Of a stretch of 64,000 bases of DNA, positions 21,601 through 31,288 are shown piece after piece; position 1 is the stretch's first letter, and every line of letters starts with the position of its first letter. The translations under genes were made by a program, and so were the position numbers. Source of the stretch: Plasmodiophora brassicae. Taxonomy: Eukaryota > Endomyxa: Phytomyxea > Phytomyxea > Plasmodiophorida. The stretch covers positions 1,364,001 through 1,428,000 of the forward strand of contig CP145414.1 in the NCBI GenBank assembly GCA_036867785.1. The letters run 5' to 3'. A model generated the notes under the pieces. It ran no database searches, was not told where the DNA came from, and was given only the letters and a program-made list of their open reading frames with translations.

Positions 21601-23952
21601 GGCCGCCACCGTGCACTTGTTCAGGCACGTGTTGACCTCGTTCTCGAACGACTCCCGGATCGTGTGCCCCGTCTGTCGTTTCAGCTCTCCGCGACGCGCC
21701 TGCTGAATCAAGATGTGAACTTCACTCTTCGCCGTCGCAATCGTCCTGGCGATGTCTTCCAGCGTCGGCGCGTCGGCGATGGTGTCCCCGATGCCGACGC
21801 TGAACGACTGCGTCAACAGCCAGGCGTTGATCACGGACTGGATCGAGTTCAGCAGGATCTTGGTGCGCTCCGGCCCGAGTTCGTTGAACATGACGTGAAT
21901 CAGCGACCCAGGCGAGGCACCCAGCGTACGCTTGTCGGCAATACCCATGAGCAATTCACCGCGTTCGATGCGGACGCGCGTATCCGTCGGCGACAGGAAC
22001 GCTTCCCGATCGGGGTGTTCGTTGGCGAACAGCTCGATGTTGACCTCCTCGGGCAGCAGCATCGAAAAGATCTGCTTGCCGGACCAGAGCATCGTGGGCT
22101 TCAGCACGCACGGGATCGGGATCTGGCCGTCCCACTGCGGCAGCCACATGAGCAGGTTCATGACCTCATCCTTGGTCAGGAACACGTCCCGGTGCGTGAA
22201 CTTGTAGCAGCCCAACAGCGTGTCCTGGACGATACCAATGACGGGTCGGTGCGACTGCGGCGTGACGATCTGCTTCGGGACCATCATCAGGCCGAGCGCT
22301 TCGGCTCTCGTCTCCACCGACTGCGGCACGTGCAGGTTCATCTCGTCGCCGTCAAAGTCGGCATTGTACGGCGACGTCACACTGAGGTTAAGACGGAACG
22401 TCGAGTACGGCATGATGCGCACCTTGTGACCCATGATGCTCATCTTGTGCAACGACGGCTGACGATTGAACAGGACAACATCGCCGTCGTTGATATGCCG
22501 TTCGACGACGTATCCCATCTCCAGGCTGATGTCCTGGGCCCGTTTCACGAATCGCAGGTCGATCTCCTGCCCGTCGTGCCGGATGATGGATTTGGCACCG
22601 GGGTGCTCGTTCGGCCCGTTCTTGATCAGTTCGCTTAATCGTTTGATGTTGAACCGCGTCACCGTCTCCGGGTACGTCAGGTTCATGGCAATCGACATTG
22701 GCACGCCGACCTCATCGATGGAGATATTGGGGTCGCCGGTGATGACCGTTCGAGCGGAGAAATCGACGCGCTTCCCCATGAGGTTGCCGCGAACACGACC
22801 GGCCTTGCCGACCAGACGCTGACGGATCGATTTCAGCGTCTTATGCGACATGCGTTGAGTGGCGGCCGGCTGTCCCGGGATCTCATTGTCCATCAGCGTC
22901 ACGATGTGGTACTGAAGCAGGTCGGCAAGCTCGGACAGGATATGGTCCGGTTTGCCCTCGTACTCGAACTTGCGCAGCATCTCGTTGACTTTGACAATGT
23001 CGCCCAGTTTGTACGTCAGGTCATCCTTACTCTCGCGGCCGTTCTGGATAACGGATGGGCGCACGTGAGGCGGGGGCACGGGCAGCACAGTGAGGATGAA
23101 CCAGTCCGGTCGGGCGAATTCCGGGTTCAGCCCCATCAGCCGACAGTCTTCATCCGAGATTCGCCTGAAGATGTTGTAGACCGTCTCGGCCGTCAGCGCC
23201 CGCTTCCGATCAACGGCGTCGTCGATGCCGGCGCTCGCGTCGAACTCGGCCATGATCTTCGTTATATCCCGTTTGTACTTGGGCTGAACGTTACCGCAAC
23301 CAGCCTCTACGGGGCGCCGACAGCAGTCAGAACCTTCGTCGTTGCACCGTGCAACGAACCTGTCACTTACGCTTAGCGATAGGCGGCCCATCGAGCACCT
23401 CGGCATCGGGTTTCTCGACGACGTCCATGGAGGAATTGCCGGAACAAACGACGGCGCCGGACGACGTGCACAGATCGAGTATGGCGGACAGGCGGTCAGT
23501 CGGCCGTTCGATTTTGAGAACGGATTGGAACTTGGCGTCCGTTGTGTTGCAGAGCAGGGCGGAGCAATGATAGCAGACGCATCGCAAGATCTTCAGGGTG
23601 ATATCCAGGAACCCGATATGGAAATTCGGTCGGCAGAGTTCAATATGGCCGAAATGGCCCGGGCAGGTCGTTGTCGTCGCCGAACAGGTCAGACAGCGGA
23701 ACCCTTTCTCCGTGGTGCCCAGGCGTCGATCCATCAGCCCGCCTTCCTTATTGACACCGTTCTCTGTCGTGACGGCGTACTTGATTTCGGCGACCGAATG
23801 CGATCGCTGTTCACGACGGGTCAGTACGGCGATATCGTACCAATGGCCATACAGGCAGCGGGCATTACAATCTCATCGGGGCTCAGCACGCCGAACTGCA
23901 CCTTGCGTATGCCATGGACGGGCGCGCTCGAGAATTCGATGCGCGACGCCAT
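18610..23952 (-). CDS. POLR2A: RNA polymerase II largest subunit RPB1
   Basis: Catalytic subunit that forms the active-site cleft and carries the C-terminal repeat tail. Three exons: 23952-23869, 23806-23371 and 23333-18610, with introns of 61 and 37 nt, splicing to exactly 1748 codons. The N-terminus has VQFGVLSPDEI and the zinc-binding CLTCSATTTTCPGHFGHIEL. The core has RVRGNLMGKRVDFSARTVI, FNRQPSLHKMSIMGHKVRI, the catalytic NADFDGDEMN with three aspartates, AVVGQQNVEGKRIPFG-like CVGQQNVEGKRIPFGFRDR, FFFHAMAGREG with the bridge helix, TQMTLNTFHFAGVSAKNVT (trigger loop region), and YVNYRHLAMLIDVMT. The tail contains 19 uninterrupted heptads and a few degenerate ones, then an acidic-basic tip ending TTTKKKD. 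Its promoter region is shared with the divergent gene at 24228. Confidence 0.98.
18751..19149 (-). repeat. Heptad repeat array encoding the RPB1 tail
   Basis: Nineteen consecutive 21-nt units encode the heptad consensus YSPTSPS. The first position is Phe instead of Tyr in units 2, 3, 5, 7, 9, 11 and 19, so tyrosine and phenylalanine heptads alternate through units 4-12. Positions 2 to 6 are essentially invariant. Distal to the array are the degenerate units YSPVSPT, YSPTSPN and YSPTSPV. The repeat generates long artefactual open frames on the opposite strand. Confidence 0.9.
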
Positions 23953-24227
23953 GACGTCCGGGCGCGACGCGTCGATCCGCCGACCAACAACGCTGTGGGT
24001 GATCGGGCCGCACTCCGCCACGCATTTATTGCTGCGTCGGCGTGATGCAGCTGCCCAGTCGGCGCCCCGCTGCACTTAGCGCTGGCCGACCAATTCGAAC
24101 GCAGCGTCACGTAGTGCTTTGCGCGGGACGTGGCGCGTGCCTCGATACGTTCGGAGGTACGGGTGCACAGTCGGGGTCAGTGTCGGGGATCCGTCACTCT
24201 GCAAAGTAGCGTCCCCGCGTCGTCAAC

Positions 24228-24605
24228 ATGTTCGTCACGTTCGCGTTCATCATCGTCGCCCTGAGCACCGCCTGTGCTGCCGATGGTGGTCGCAAGGCGA
24301 GCCCGCGCGACGGCCTGTCGGTGGACCCGGTGCTTCCGCGTGGCGGTCCGCTCTTCCGTCAGGTCAACTCGATGCCCCCGCGCCAGGCCCGTCCAGCGTG
24401 GCCGCGTGGTGATGGGCTAATCCTTCCGCCGCCGACCGTCGCTGCTACGGCGCCGTCGTCACCCCCGTCCGTGCCGCCCGAGACAACGCCCGCGCCGACA
24501 CAGCCCACTGCTGCACAAGCCAGATCGGGCGCGGCGGCGGCCTCTCCTTCGGCCGGCGTCACGCTGTCGTTCATGGCCATGGTCACCCTGGCGATCGCCA
24601 CGTAA
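24228..24605 (+). CDS. Small secreted or GPI-anchored Pro/Ala-rich protein
   Basis: Single exon, 125 residues. The N-terminus MFVTFAFIIVALSTACAADG is a typical signal peptide with a likely cut after the CAA/AD region. The middle is rich in Pro, Ala and Thr (SSPPSVPPETTPAPTQPTA), suitable for O-glycosylation. The C-terminus has a short small-residue stretch (GAAAASPSAG) followed by a hydrophobic tail ending MVTLAIAT with no basic residues after it, which is the pattern of a GPI-anchor signal. No catalytic motif is visible; a cell-surface stalk or coat protein is the most likely role. It is transcribed divergently from RPB1. Confidence 0.55.
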   Translation: MFVTFAFIIVALSTACAADGGRKASPRDGLSVDPVLPRGGPLFRQVNSMPPRQARPAWPRGDGLILPPPTVAATAPSSPPSVPPETTPAPTQPTAAQARSGAAAASPSAGVTLSFMAMVTLAIAT

Positions 24606-24862
24606 CCCTCCAGCTGTGTGGGTTCCGGATGCCGATCAACATGCACACCGGGGGGACGAATACACTCAGTGCGACTGTTGTCCATACGCCCCCGACCCTG
24701 CCTATCTACCTGTACCCTTACGTACATACCTAGGCGAGTGGGCCGGTGCGGCGGCGACGCAGGGGCCCTAAACGCAGTGCGGCATCGGATCGGTGCAGAG
24801 TGTTGGAAAAACGTGCGGTGGGGGGACGGCGCCATCAACAAGTCGACGGCCGCGGTTCAGCA

Positions 24863-25389
24863 ATGTCGGAAGAGTTCCTGGGCGGCAGGAGGCGCTCGCC
24901 GTCGTTCTGCGGCGACCCGGGCCTGGCTGCGCGCCAGAACCTGAAGCACCTGATCAGCACGCACCCGCTATGCATCTTCCACAACGGGGCCAGTGACGAC
25001 ATTGATGAGGTATGGTTGGCGTGCGTCCGCCCCTGTAGCTGCTACTGATCCTTGGGACATGCTGGCAGATCAAGGCCATCCTGGAGGAGGCGCTCGTGGG
25101 CAGCGTGCCGGTCTGGATCGATTTCCGCGAAAGGAAAGACGGTGACGACCTGAGTGAGGCCCTGGAAGAGTACACGCGGGACCGGATGCCGTCCGTGTTC
25201 ATTGGAGGGTACTTGCGTCGTCGTCCTCATTTCAGCGCTGTACTCATTCAGTTTGCTAGTTTGTGCGTTGGAGGTCTGGACGCTGTACGCGAGTTGCACA
25301 AAGCGGGCAAGCTGTCGACGATGCTCAGCGAGGTTGACACGATGTCGTCATTCCGCTCGACCAGTACGGAACGGACCCCATTGGTCTGA
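24863..25389 (+). CDS. Glutaredoxin-like protein lacking the active-site cysteines
   Basis: Three exons (24863-25009, 25069-25208, 25260-25389; introns 59 and 51 nt) splice in frame to 138 residues. The middle and end fit a glutaredoxin: NLKHLISTHPLCIFHNGAS, VPVWIDFRERKDGDDLSEAL, DRMPSVFIGG, then GLCVGGLDAVRELHKAGKLS, equivalent to the family's V-P-x-V-F-I-x-G-x-x-I-G-G-x-D-x-x-x-x-L-H-x-x-G-K-L. The place where C-P-Y-C or C-G-F-S should follow the first strand reads SDDI, so neither catalytic cysteine is present. A cysteine occurs instead at the GLCVGG position. Glutathione binding may persist through the GG-D turn. Possible roles are a regulatory or structural thioredoxin-fold protein. Confidence 0.65.
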
Positions 25390-25844
25390 AATGAGTATAT
25401 TGGCGTCTGGCGTCCACACCCTTCACCGAAACATCTTTGTCAAACAGCTGCTGCCCAGCGTAGCCGACCTTGTTTGACAACTGAACTCGGAAAGGACAAT
25501 CGATGAATGTCGTAGAATAGGTTCACCTGGCCAATGCGATCGGGCGATGCCGCCTGGCATTGGCCCCTGGTCAGATGTCACGCGGCGCCTGGCCACGCCC
25601 GATACGCAGGAATACCGCAATCAGCATCATTGGGCAAGCAACTCGACTGTCTTCGCTTCCTATCGGCCATCTGTAGACTGCTATGTGCCAAACACTGGCG
25701 GCACGAGACGGGTGGGACTCGGCCTTCACCGAAGCCTGGGGAACGCCCAACGGACGTCGGTTGGGTGCTTGTACACGTCGGCATTTATCGTGGTGCTAGA
25801 GAGGTTGTTAGTAGTACGTGTATGGGATAATACAGAATCGAACA
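25390..25844. other. Intergenic between converging genes
   Basis: Separates the 3' ends of the glutaredoxin-like gene (+) and the DDB1-like gene (-). Two overlapping plus-strand frames (25534-25918) have no recognisable content. Confidence 0.5.
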
Positions 25845-28800
25845 CTATCGGATCAGTTGCCGTTCGACACGCTCTAGAGCATGGTACGCGTCCATGGCAG
25901 ATGCCGGACTGTCCTTGAGCAGGTCGCACCGGGACGCCAAGGACCCCTCGAGAAACGCCCGGATGATGTCTAAATCGACGACGCGCGTTGATCGAACGGG
26001 AGGCAATAGTTGAGACTGCATACGCTGCATCAGTTCACCATCACTGTCGCTGACGCTTCCGACAGCGAACAGCGATCCCGATAGCGTCGACAGAATGAAG
26101 CCGTCGCCCCGTCTAGTGATCTTGGACACGGTCTCACCAAGATCGAATGTCGCCACCGTGATCAACGATGAGGCTGGCCGCTGGACGTCATCCGGCAGGC
26201 GATTCGTGACGACGAATACGGCGCCGAACTTGTCGGACGCCAGACAGGTGTTGCCGTCGACGAAAGCCGCACGAGCAGTCAATCGAGGGGCCGGGTCAGA
26301 GCTGACGACTCGGAGTCGACTGTGATCAGGGTCGTAGCACAGTATTTGGAGGCCGACGCGTTCATCGCAAATGGCCAGGTTCAGGCCGAGGCAGTCGGCG
26401 TGGAGGATCATGTCGCGCGATGCATAATGACACATGGAATGCAGAGCGCTGTCAACAATGTCGAGAATGTGCAGCTGTGGGCCGGCCGTCGCGATCAGTT
26501 TGGAATCGATCGTCGACAACGCCAAGCACGGCCCAGCAGGCATGGACGCTTCGAGCACGAGCCGGATCGGAGCACAGCCCGATCGCAGGATGCCGCTGTC
26601 AGCGCTATCGTCGCCGTCACGGTCCGTGACGATGATTGAATAGCATCGTATTCTGCCGGGGCCACCTCGTACGGCGGACGTGCAGGCCGAACCAACAACA
26701 AGAAGGTCTCCGAAGGTCGTTGTCGGCCACACGATTAGCGCTTGAACGGTCTCCATCGCTTCAAACGAGCCGAACGATATCTTCGTCGACCTTTCAACGT
26801 CGACAAGATAGAGCGAGGAGCGCTTGACGCCATCGACGAGGTCGGAACAAGAAACGACAAGGTAACCGGATGACGCGTGGTGCAGGATCCGACGCGGGGT
26901 ACTTTGCAGAGGGACCTCATCTACACGACGACGTCATAAGCAGGGTTGAACAGTAAGCGCAAACCAACATCCTAAACCTGGAAGGGTGGCGACGGCGAAA
27001 CCCGGCGCCCATCCAGGCGGATACGCAGCAACCTGGCACGAACAGAGTGTCACAGCGAGCACATTCCAGGCGGCAAGTACCATTCCAAATGCGTACCTGT
27101 ATTACACGTATTCCAGTGTCAGTAGCGACGACGACGCGTCGTTGGTCGAAGCGAGCGGCGCAGGTGACGTTGACGACGCTAGGGTCACCAGGAGTTCGGG
27201 ACAGTTTTCCAAACGTAACGTTCGTACCAGATCCCGCCTTTAGCATCGCAACGGTGTCGCTGAGAGCCATCACAGCGTCCGGACCAAGCCATACGAGGCG
27301 AACCGGCGCGCAGCCGAAGGGAATCACGTGTACATCGTAGAGTGCATCGGCCCCTTGGCCTTCGCGAAGCGTCGTCAAATGTTCCTTTAGGGTATACCTG
27401 ACAAGGGTGCCATCTCGAAGCCCAGCGACAACACTGAGCCGCTGGTGTCGGTCCGACTCCATGACGCACACGGATTCAATGCCGATTTCAGGTGACGACG
27501 AGCGATTAGCGGGACCGCAAAGGGTGACAACTGGCCGAATGGCAAAGCCACCCTTGCCGTCGCCTTCAGCCAGGCAAAGCCCAATCGACCCGTCGCTGCA
27601 TCCGGTTACAATCAGAGGAGAAGCCCCATAGGAGCCCGAAACCGCTGCCGAGCACATCCGACCCGGTTGACCTTGAGCCTGGGAACCGTCGAGCAGCTGG
27701 AGTGTCGTGACCACCGACTTTGTCGCAATCACAGAGCCAATGACTCGAACAGGCTGGTCATTGCAGTCGTTGACTGTCGCCAGCGCGACACAGTTGTAAT
27801 CGGCAAGTGCCAGGAGCCCAGATGGGGCGACGGACGCAGATACGATCGGCGATGGCGAAGCCCAGTCGTGCACAGTCCTGTCCGCAGTGATTATCCGCAT
27901 ACCTTTCTGGTGGACCTACCAGGAACGACACCGCATGTTAGCGCTCGCGACAGGCCAGTACTGATAGGCCATCACAACCATACCTGAATGAGCCGGCCAT
28001 CGGCGACAAACGCAATATCAAGCGTGTCCGTATCCTGGGCGACCGGCCAGTGTTCAGTGGCATCCTCAATGCGTATTGGCGACGGTTCTGGATCAACCAC
28101 GAGAACACGGGTTGATTGCATGAATGCGCAGACGACCAGGCAGGGTGTATCGTCCGGACGGTGCGTCTTCACTGGCTGGTCAGCTTGTTCAAGCGTCCAG
28201 ATACGCCGCAGTCCAATAAGGCGCTCATGGTCGTCCCCGAGCGCAACGGCTCGTTCAGTGCAGTCGCGATGACCAATGCCACAGCCAGCAATAGCAACGC
28301 CCCCGTGTTTGCCTAGTTTACTGGCCACCGCAATGCAGTCAGGCGTTATCATTGCATGGTCGGTGATGGGTGACAGGCAAGGGTGCTGGCATCCCAGGCG
28401 GACGAGACAATCGGTGGCGGACCAGTCCAGAACAGCAACAGACATCCCGTTACAGCCATCGCCCGGGACGTACAGGACGTCGACACGTGCCGTTGCATTT
28501 GTCGTGACGACGCCGGGCAGTTTTGCTCTTGGCAAGGAATACCATGCAATGGAGCGGGTCGGACAGGCCACACCCAGGCGAACTAGGTCAACTTCGTCGT
28601 CGTCGACACGTATGGCATACAATAGACCGGATTCGGTCGAGACCACAAGATGGTCGCCGCCAACGGGCCGCGACGACACTGCACACACGATCGGTGATGG
28701 CCCGGCAACACGATGCTCGGCGCCACCGGTTGCCCACCGTGGCATGTGAAATAACGACAAAGGCGTGCCCTGTACCGTGTCGAATAGGACAACCTTGACC

Positions 28801-29702
28801 TCGTCGATGACGGCAACGACGGATGGACGCGCAGGCAGGGGCAGACACGCGAGGACGTCTCCCATGAAGCAATGCGAATGAGTTCGAACGCGGACATCAG
28901 ACGTGCCGCAATCGACAACGACAGCACGGCAGCAGTTTACATCAGGGACGGCGACAAGAGCGATGAGAACGTCAGGCGTCGTGAATGACACTGCCATGGG
29001 TATGCCAGGGAGGCGAACGAGGAAGGGCGGGCCTCGACACGAGAAGAACCAGAGCAATGATTCCAATGACGCAATAGCGATCAAGGAGCCGTCGTGATTG
29101 GACTGCATGAGGCGAGTCGGTTTCGCGTATTGCGAGGTGCCTGCATAAGGCAAGGCGACAGGGTCGTTGCGCTGAGCGAGGACACGACCGGCGGAATCCA
29201 GCGTAAACAATGTCAGATGTGTGTGCGTCAGAAGGGCAACCGAAGCGGGCGGAACGACGCAAGCGTCCAGTATGACGGCAGGCATGTAGAGTCGTTGGAC
29301 AGGCGTCAGTTCGCACGTTTCGTCGTCGGCAAACAGCAGGTCGACGTCGTGCTCGGCGACGTGCGCGATGAACGACCCCGGTAACGACAGCGCTGTCAAC
29401 GCCGTTCCATGCTTGGCTAGAGATTTGACCGCCCACGTCGACGCATACCCGACCATCAACTGGGCGGGATGATGACAGCCCGACCGAAGTCCAACGGCTA
29501 ATACAGTCCAAGGCCAACTGAGGCGGAATCCCAAAAAAATGGGCGCACCAAGAATCGTCAAACAAAACGATGGTCCAAAATGACAGTAATCGCCAAACGG
29601 GGAAGAAGACACGAAGGTCATGTTTCCCCCCGCAACGTCCCGACTGCTCTCTGGATGTGTATTGTTGAATCGAAATGGAATCGTCGCTGGGTACTCTCTC
29701 AT
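25845..29702 (-). CDS. DDB1/SF3B3/CPSF160-family beta-propeller protein, DDB1-like
   Basis: Three large exons: about 29702-27973, about 27899-26980 and 26920-25845, roughly 1200 residues. DDB1 is the CUL4 ubiquitin-ligase adaptor of nucleotide-excision repair; the family folds into three propellers. The N-terminal exon contains the MMS1-type block LSPITDHAMITP, VAIAGCGIGHRDC, LIGLRRIWTLEQ and CLVVCAFMQSTRVLVVD. The middle exon has RIITADRTVHDW, GLLALADYN and VVATDTGIRVIQ. The last exon has PRRILHHASSGYLVV, IRAFLEGSLASR and TLSGSLFAVGSVSD, matching the C-terminal CPSF_A domain and its G-D-L-x-E-x-F-L helix. The sequence is divergent, and the first 60 residues are unlike DDB1, so the start is uncertain. 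A splicing (SF3B3) or cleavage-factor (CPSF160) paralogue is the main alternative. Confidence 0.72.
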
Positions 29703-29813
29703 TAGAAGTGTAGTGCCCAGGATCCATGCTCCGTCTAGGAATGATCCTACAGGCTGCGAAATGTACGATGATAAACAGGCGATAAAGTTAGATGCATGTA
29801 ATAACGCCTTATA

Positions 29814-30796
29814 TCAACGATTTCCAGACTGGGACGCAGGTTGATCGCGTTGTCCCATGATAACGGCACCTCCGACAATAGCTGCAGCAACGCCAGCGGC
29901 ACGCAGCATGCCTTTGCTTGGCATCAAGCCGGACAACGAGTACGGCACCCGGACCGTCAAGCCATACTGCCGGCCGAGATCGACTGCTCTTTCCGCCTTT
30001 CGTCCATCAGCGCGAAACACCACAGGAGACTTCTTGGACACGATCATTGTTGTCGACAGCTCGCGGAAGACGTCATCGATTCGTTTCTGGTATGCTTTGT
30101 ACGCTTTGTTCTTCCTGCGTAACTTAGACTGTTAGACAAACCAGCGGGCGCCACAGCAACGTCACTGGCTTGCATTGCCCACCTGCATCGTCCGGCATAG
30201 TATACAAGGTCGTGAAGCGGCTCGTAATCTGTCGCCCAGTGCGCAGTCTGGCCCATAGGTGCATCCCTTTTGATCATCTCCTCCAGGATGGGTTTCCATT
30301 TGACGAATGTCGGACAGTGCGACCTTACAATCGAATTAGCAGGACAGCAAATGCTTACATCTGCGTACGTACCCAGCGAGGCGAATGGCAAGATTGAGCG
30401 GGCGGGAGCAGACCGGTAATTGCAGGAACCTAGAGGAAAACGTCAGAATCAGTCAGCGCTGGGAGATACTTGCATCGCGACGACCGTTTCGCATCCGGGT
30501 CGCACTCTTTTAACGAATCGCCATTCTTGATCTTACTGATGGCGATCCCGCTCCACTTATCAAACATGGGATTGTTCCCACTGACGTTACATCCGCGTTT
30601 AGAGACAGGAGCCCACTCACAAACGTACGTAGAAGCCCTACTCTGGTTTCGAACCGGGTTTGAGCGCAGCGGCGCAGTTGTACAGTGCGTCATGCAGTGT
30701 CTCCCTCGGCCTGGCGGCGACGAAGAACGCAACAGAGGCAACAATAACGACCACTATGATGGTCGACAACGATGCGGCGGCTTTCGACACCGACAT
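29814..30796 (-). CDS. Unknown membrane protein, multi-exon
   Basis: I do not recognise this family. Exon 1 starts MSVSKAAASLS and contains a clear membrane segment, TIIVVVIVASVAFFVAA. A second exon carries cysteines and a glycosylation sequon (GCNVSGNN, then LKECDPDAK, SRCKYLP). A third has CPTFVKWKPILEEMIKRDAP and EPLHDLVYYAGRCR. An intron starting GTGGGC and ending ACGCAG keeps the frame into KNKAYKAYQKRIDDVFRELS, SKKSPVVFRADGRKAERAVD and a C-terminal hydrophobic tail, AAGVAAAIVGGAVIMG. The order suggests an N-terminal anchor, a cysteine-containing lumenal or extracellular domain and a second membrane segment near the end. Exon borders between exons 1 and 3 are not settled. Confidence 0.4.
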
Positions 30797-31288
30797 GGCA
30801 CGTTGCAGGGCGACCACGGCAGTGCACAGCAACGGGCTGATCCCGAAATTGCGTGACCGCAGTGGCGCAGTCACGTCCAGACTCGACTGCAACTGCAGCC
30901 GGGGTGTCTATTTCTGGAACAGCGCCTGTGAGGTAACATAGGTAGCTGCAGATTAAAACTGGGAGACGCCTGGATCATGCTGCATTGCCGCTCTCGCTTA
31001 TGTGGGTAATGTCTAACGAAGTAACCGTTGTCCGGGACGACAAGCCGAACAATAATCATGAATACCGAACGAAGCGTCAAGCAAGACGACTGTCATTGTC
31101 AGTGCGACGCTCCGTGTGCTGGTACAGCAAGGTCCAATTCGTAGTGTCAGCGTTGTCGCGATCGTTCCCATGCGACGGGTCGTTCAACGACGGGCGGTTA
31201 TCGTGCGGCCACCGTGGCAACCGCCGTTGCAGGCAGCAGGCACAATTGGGAGGCGGAGTGCGGGCCGTGATTGCGAGCCGCCCTGCCC
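30797..31288. other. Divergent promoter region
   Basis: Lies between the minus-strand membrane protein and MED13 on the plus strand. No recognisable coding or RNA feature. Confidence 0.5.

Noticed and set aside
19618-22638. Two long plus-strand open frames (461 and 540 codons)
   Set aside because: They are exactly antisense to the RPB1 coding sequence, Leu/Val/Arg-rich and lack any motif; they arise from GC-biased codon use on the opposite strand.
30640-30665. Possible tRNA T-arm around a GGTTTCGAACC sequence
   Set aside because: The flanks do not form a T-stem or cloverleaf, and it lies at an exon border of the membrane-protein gene.
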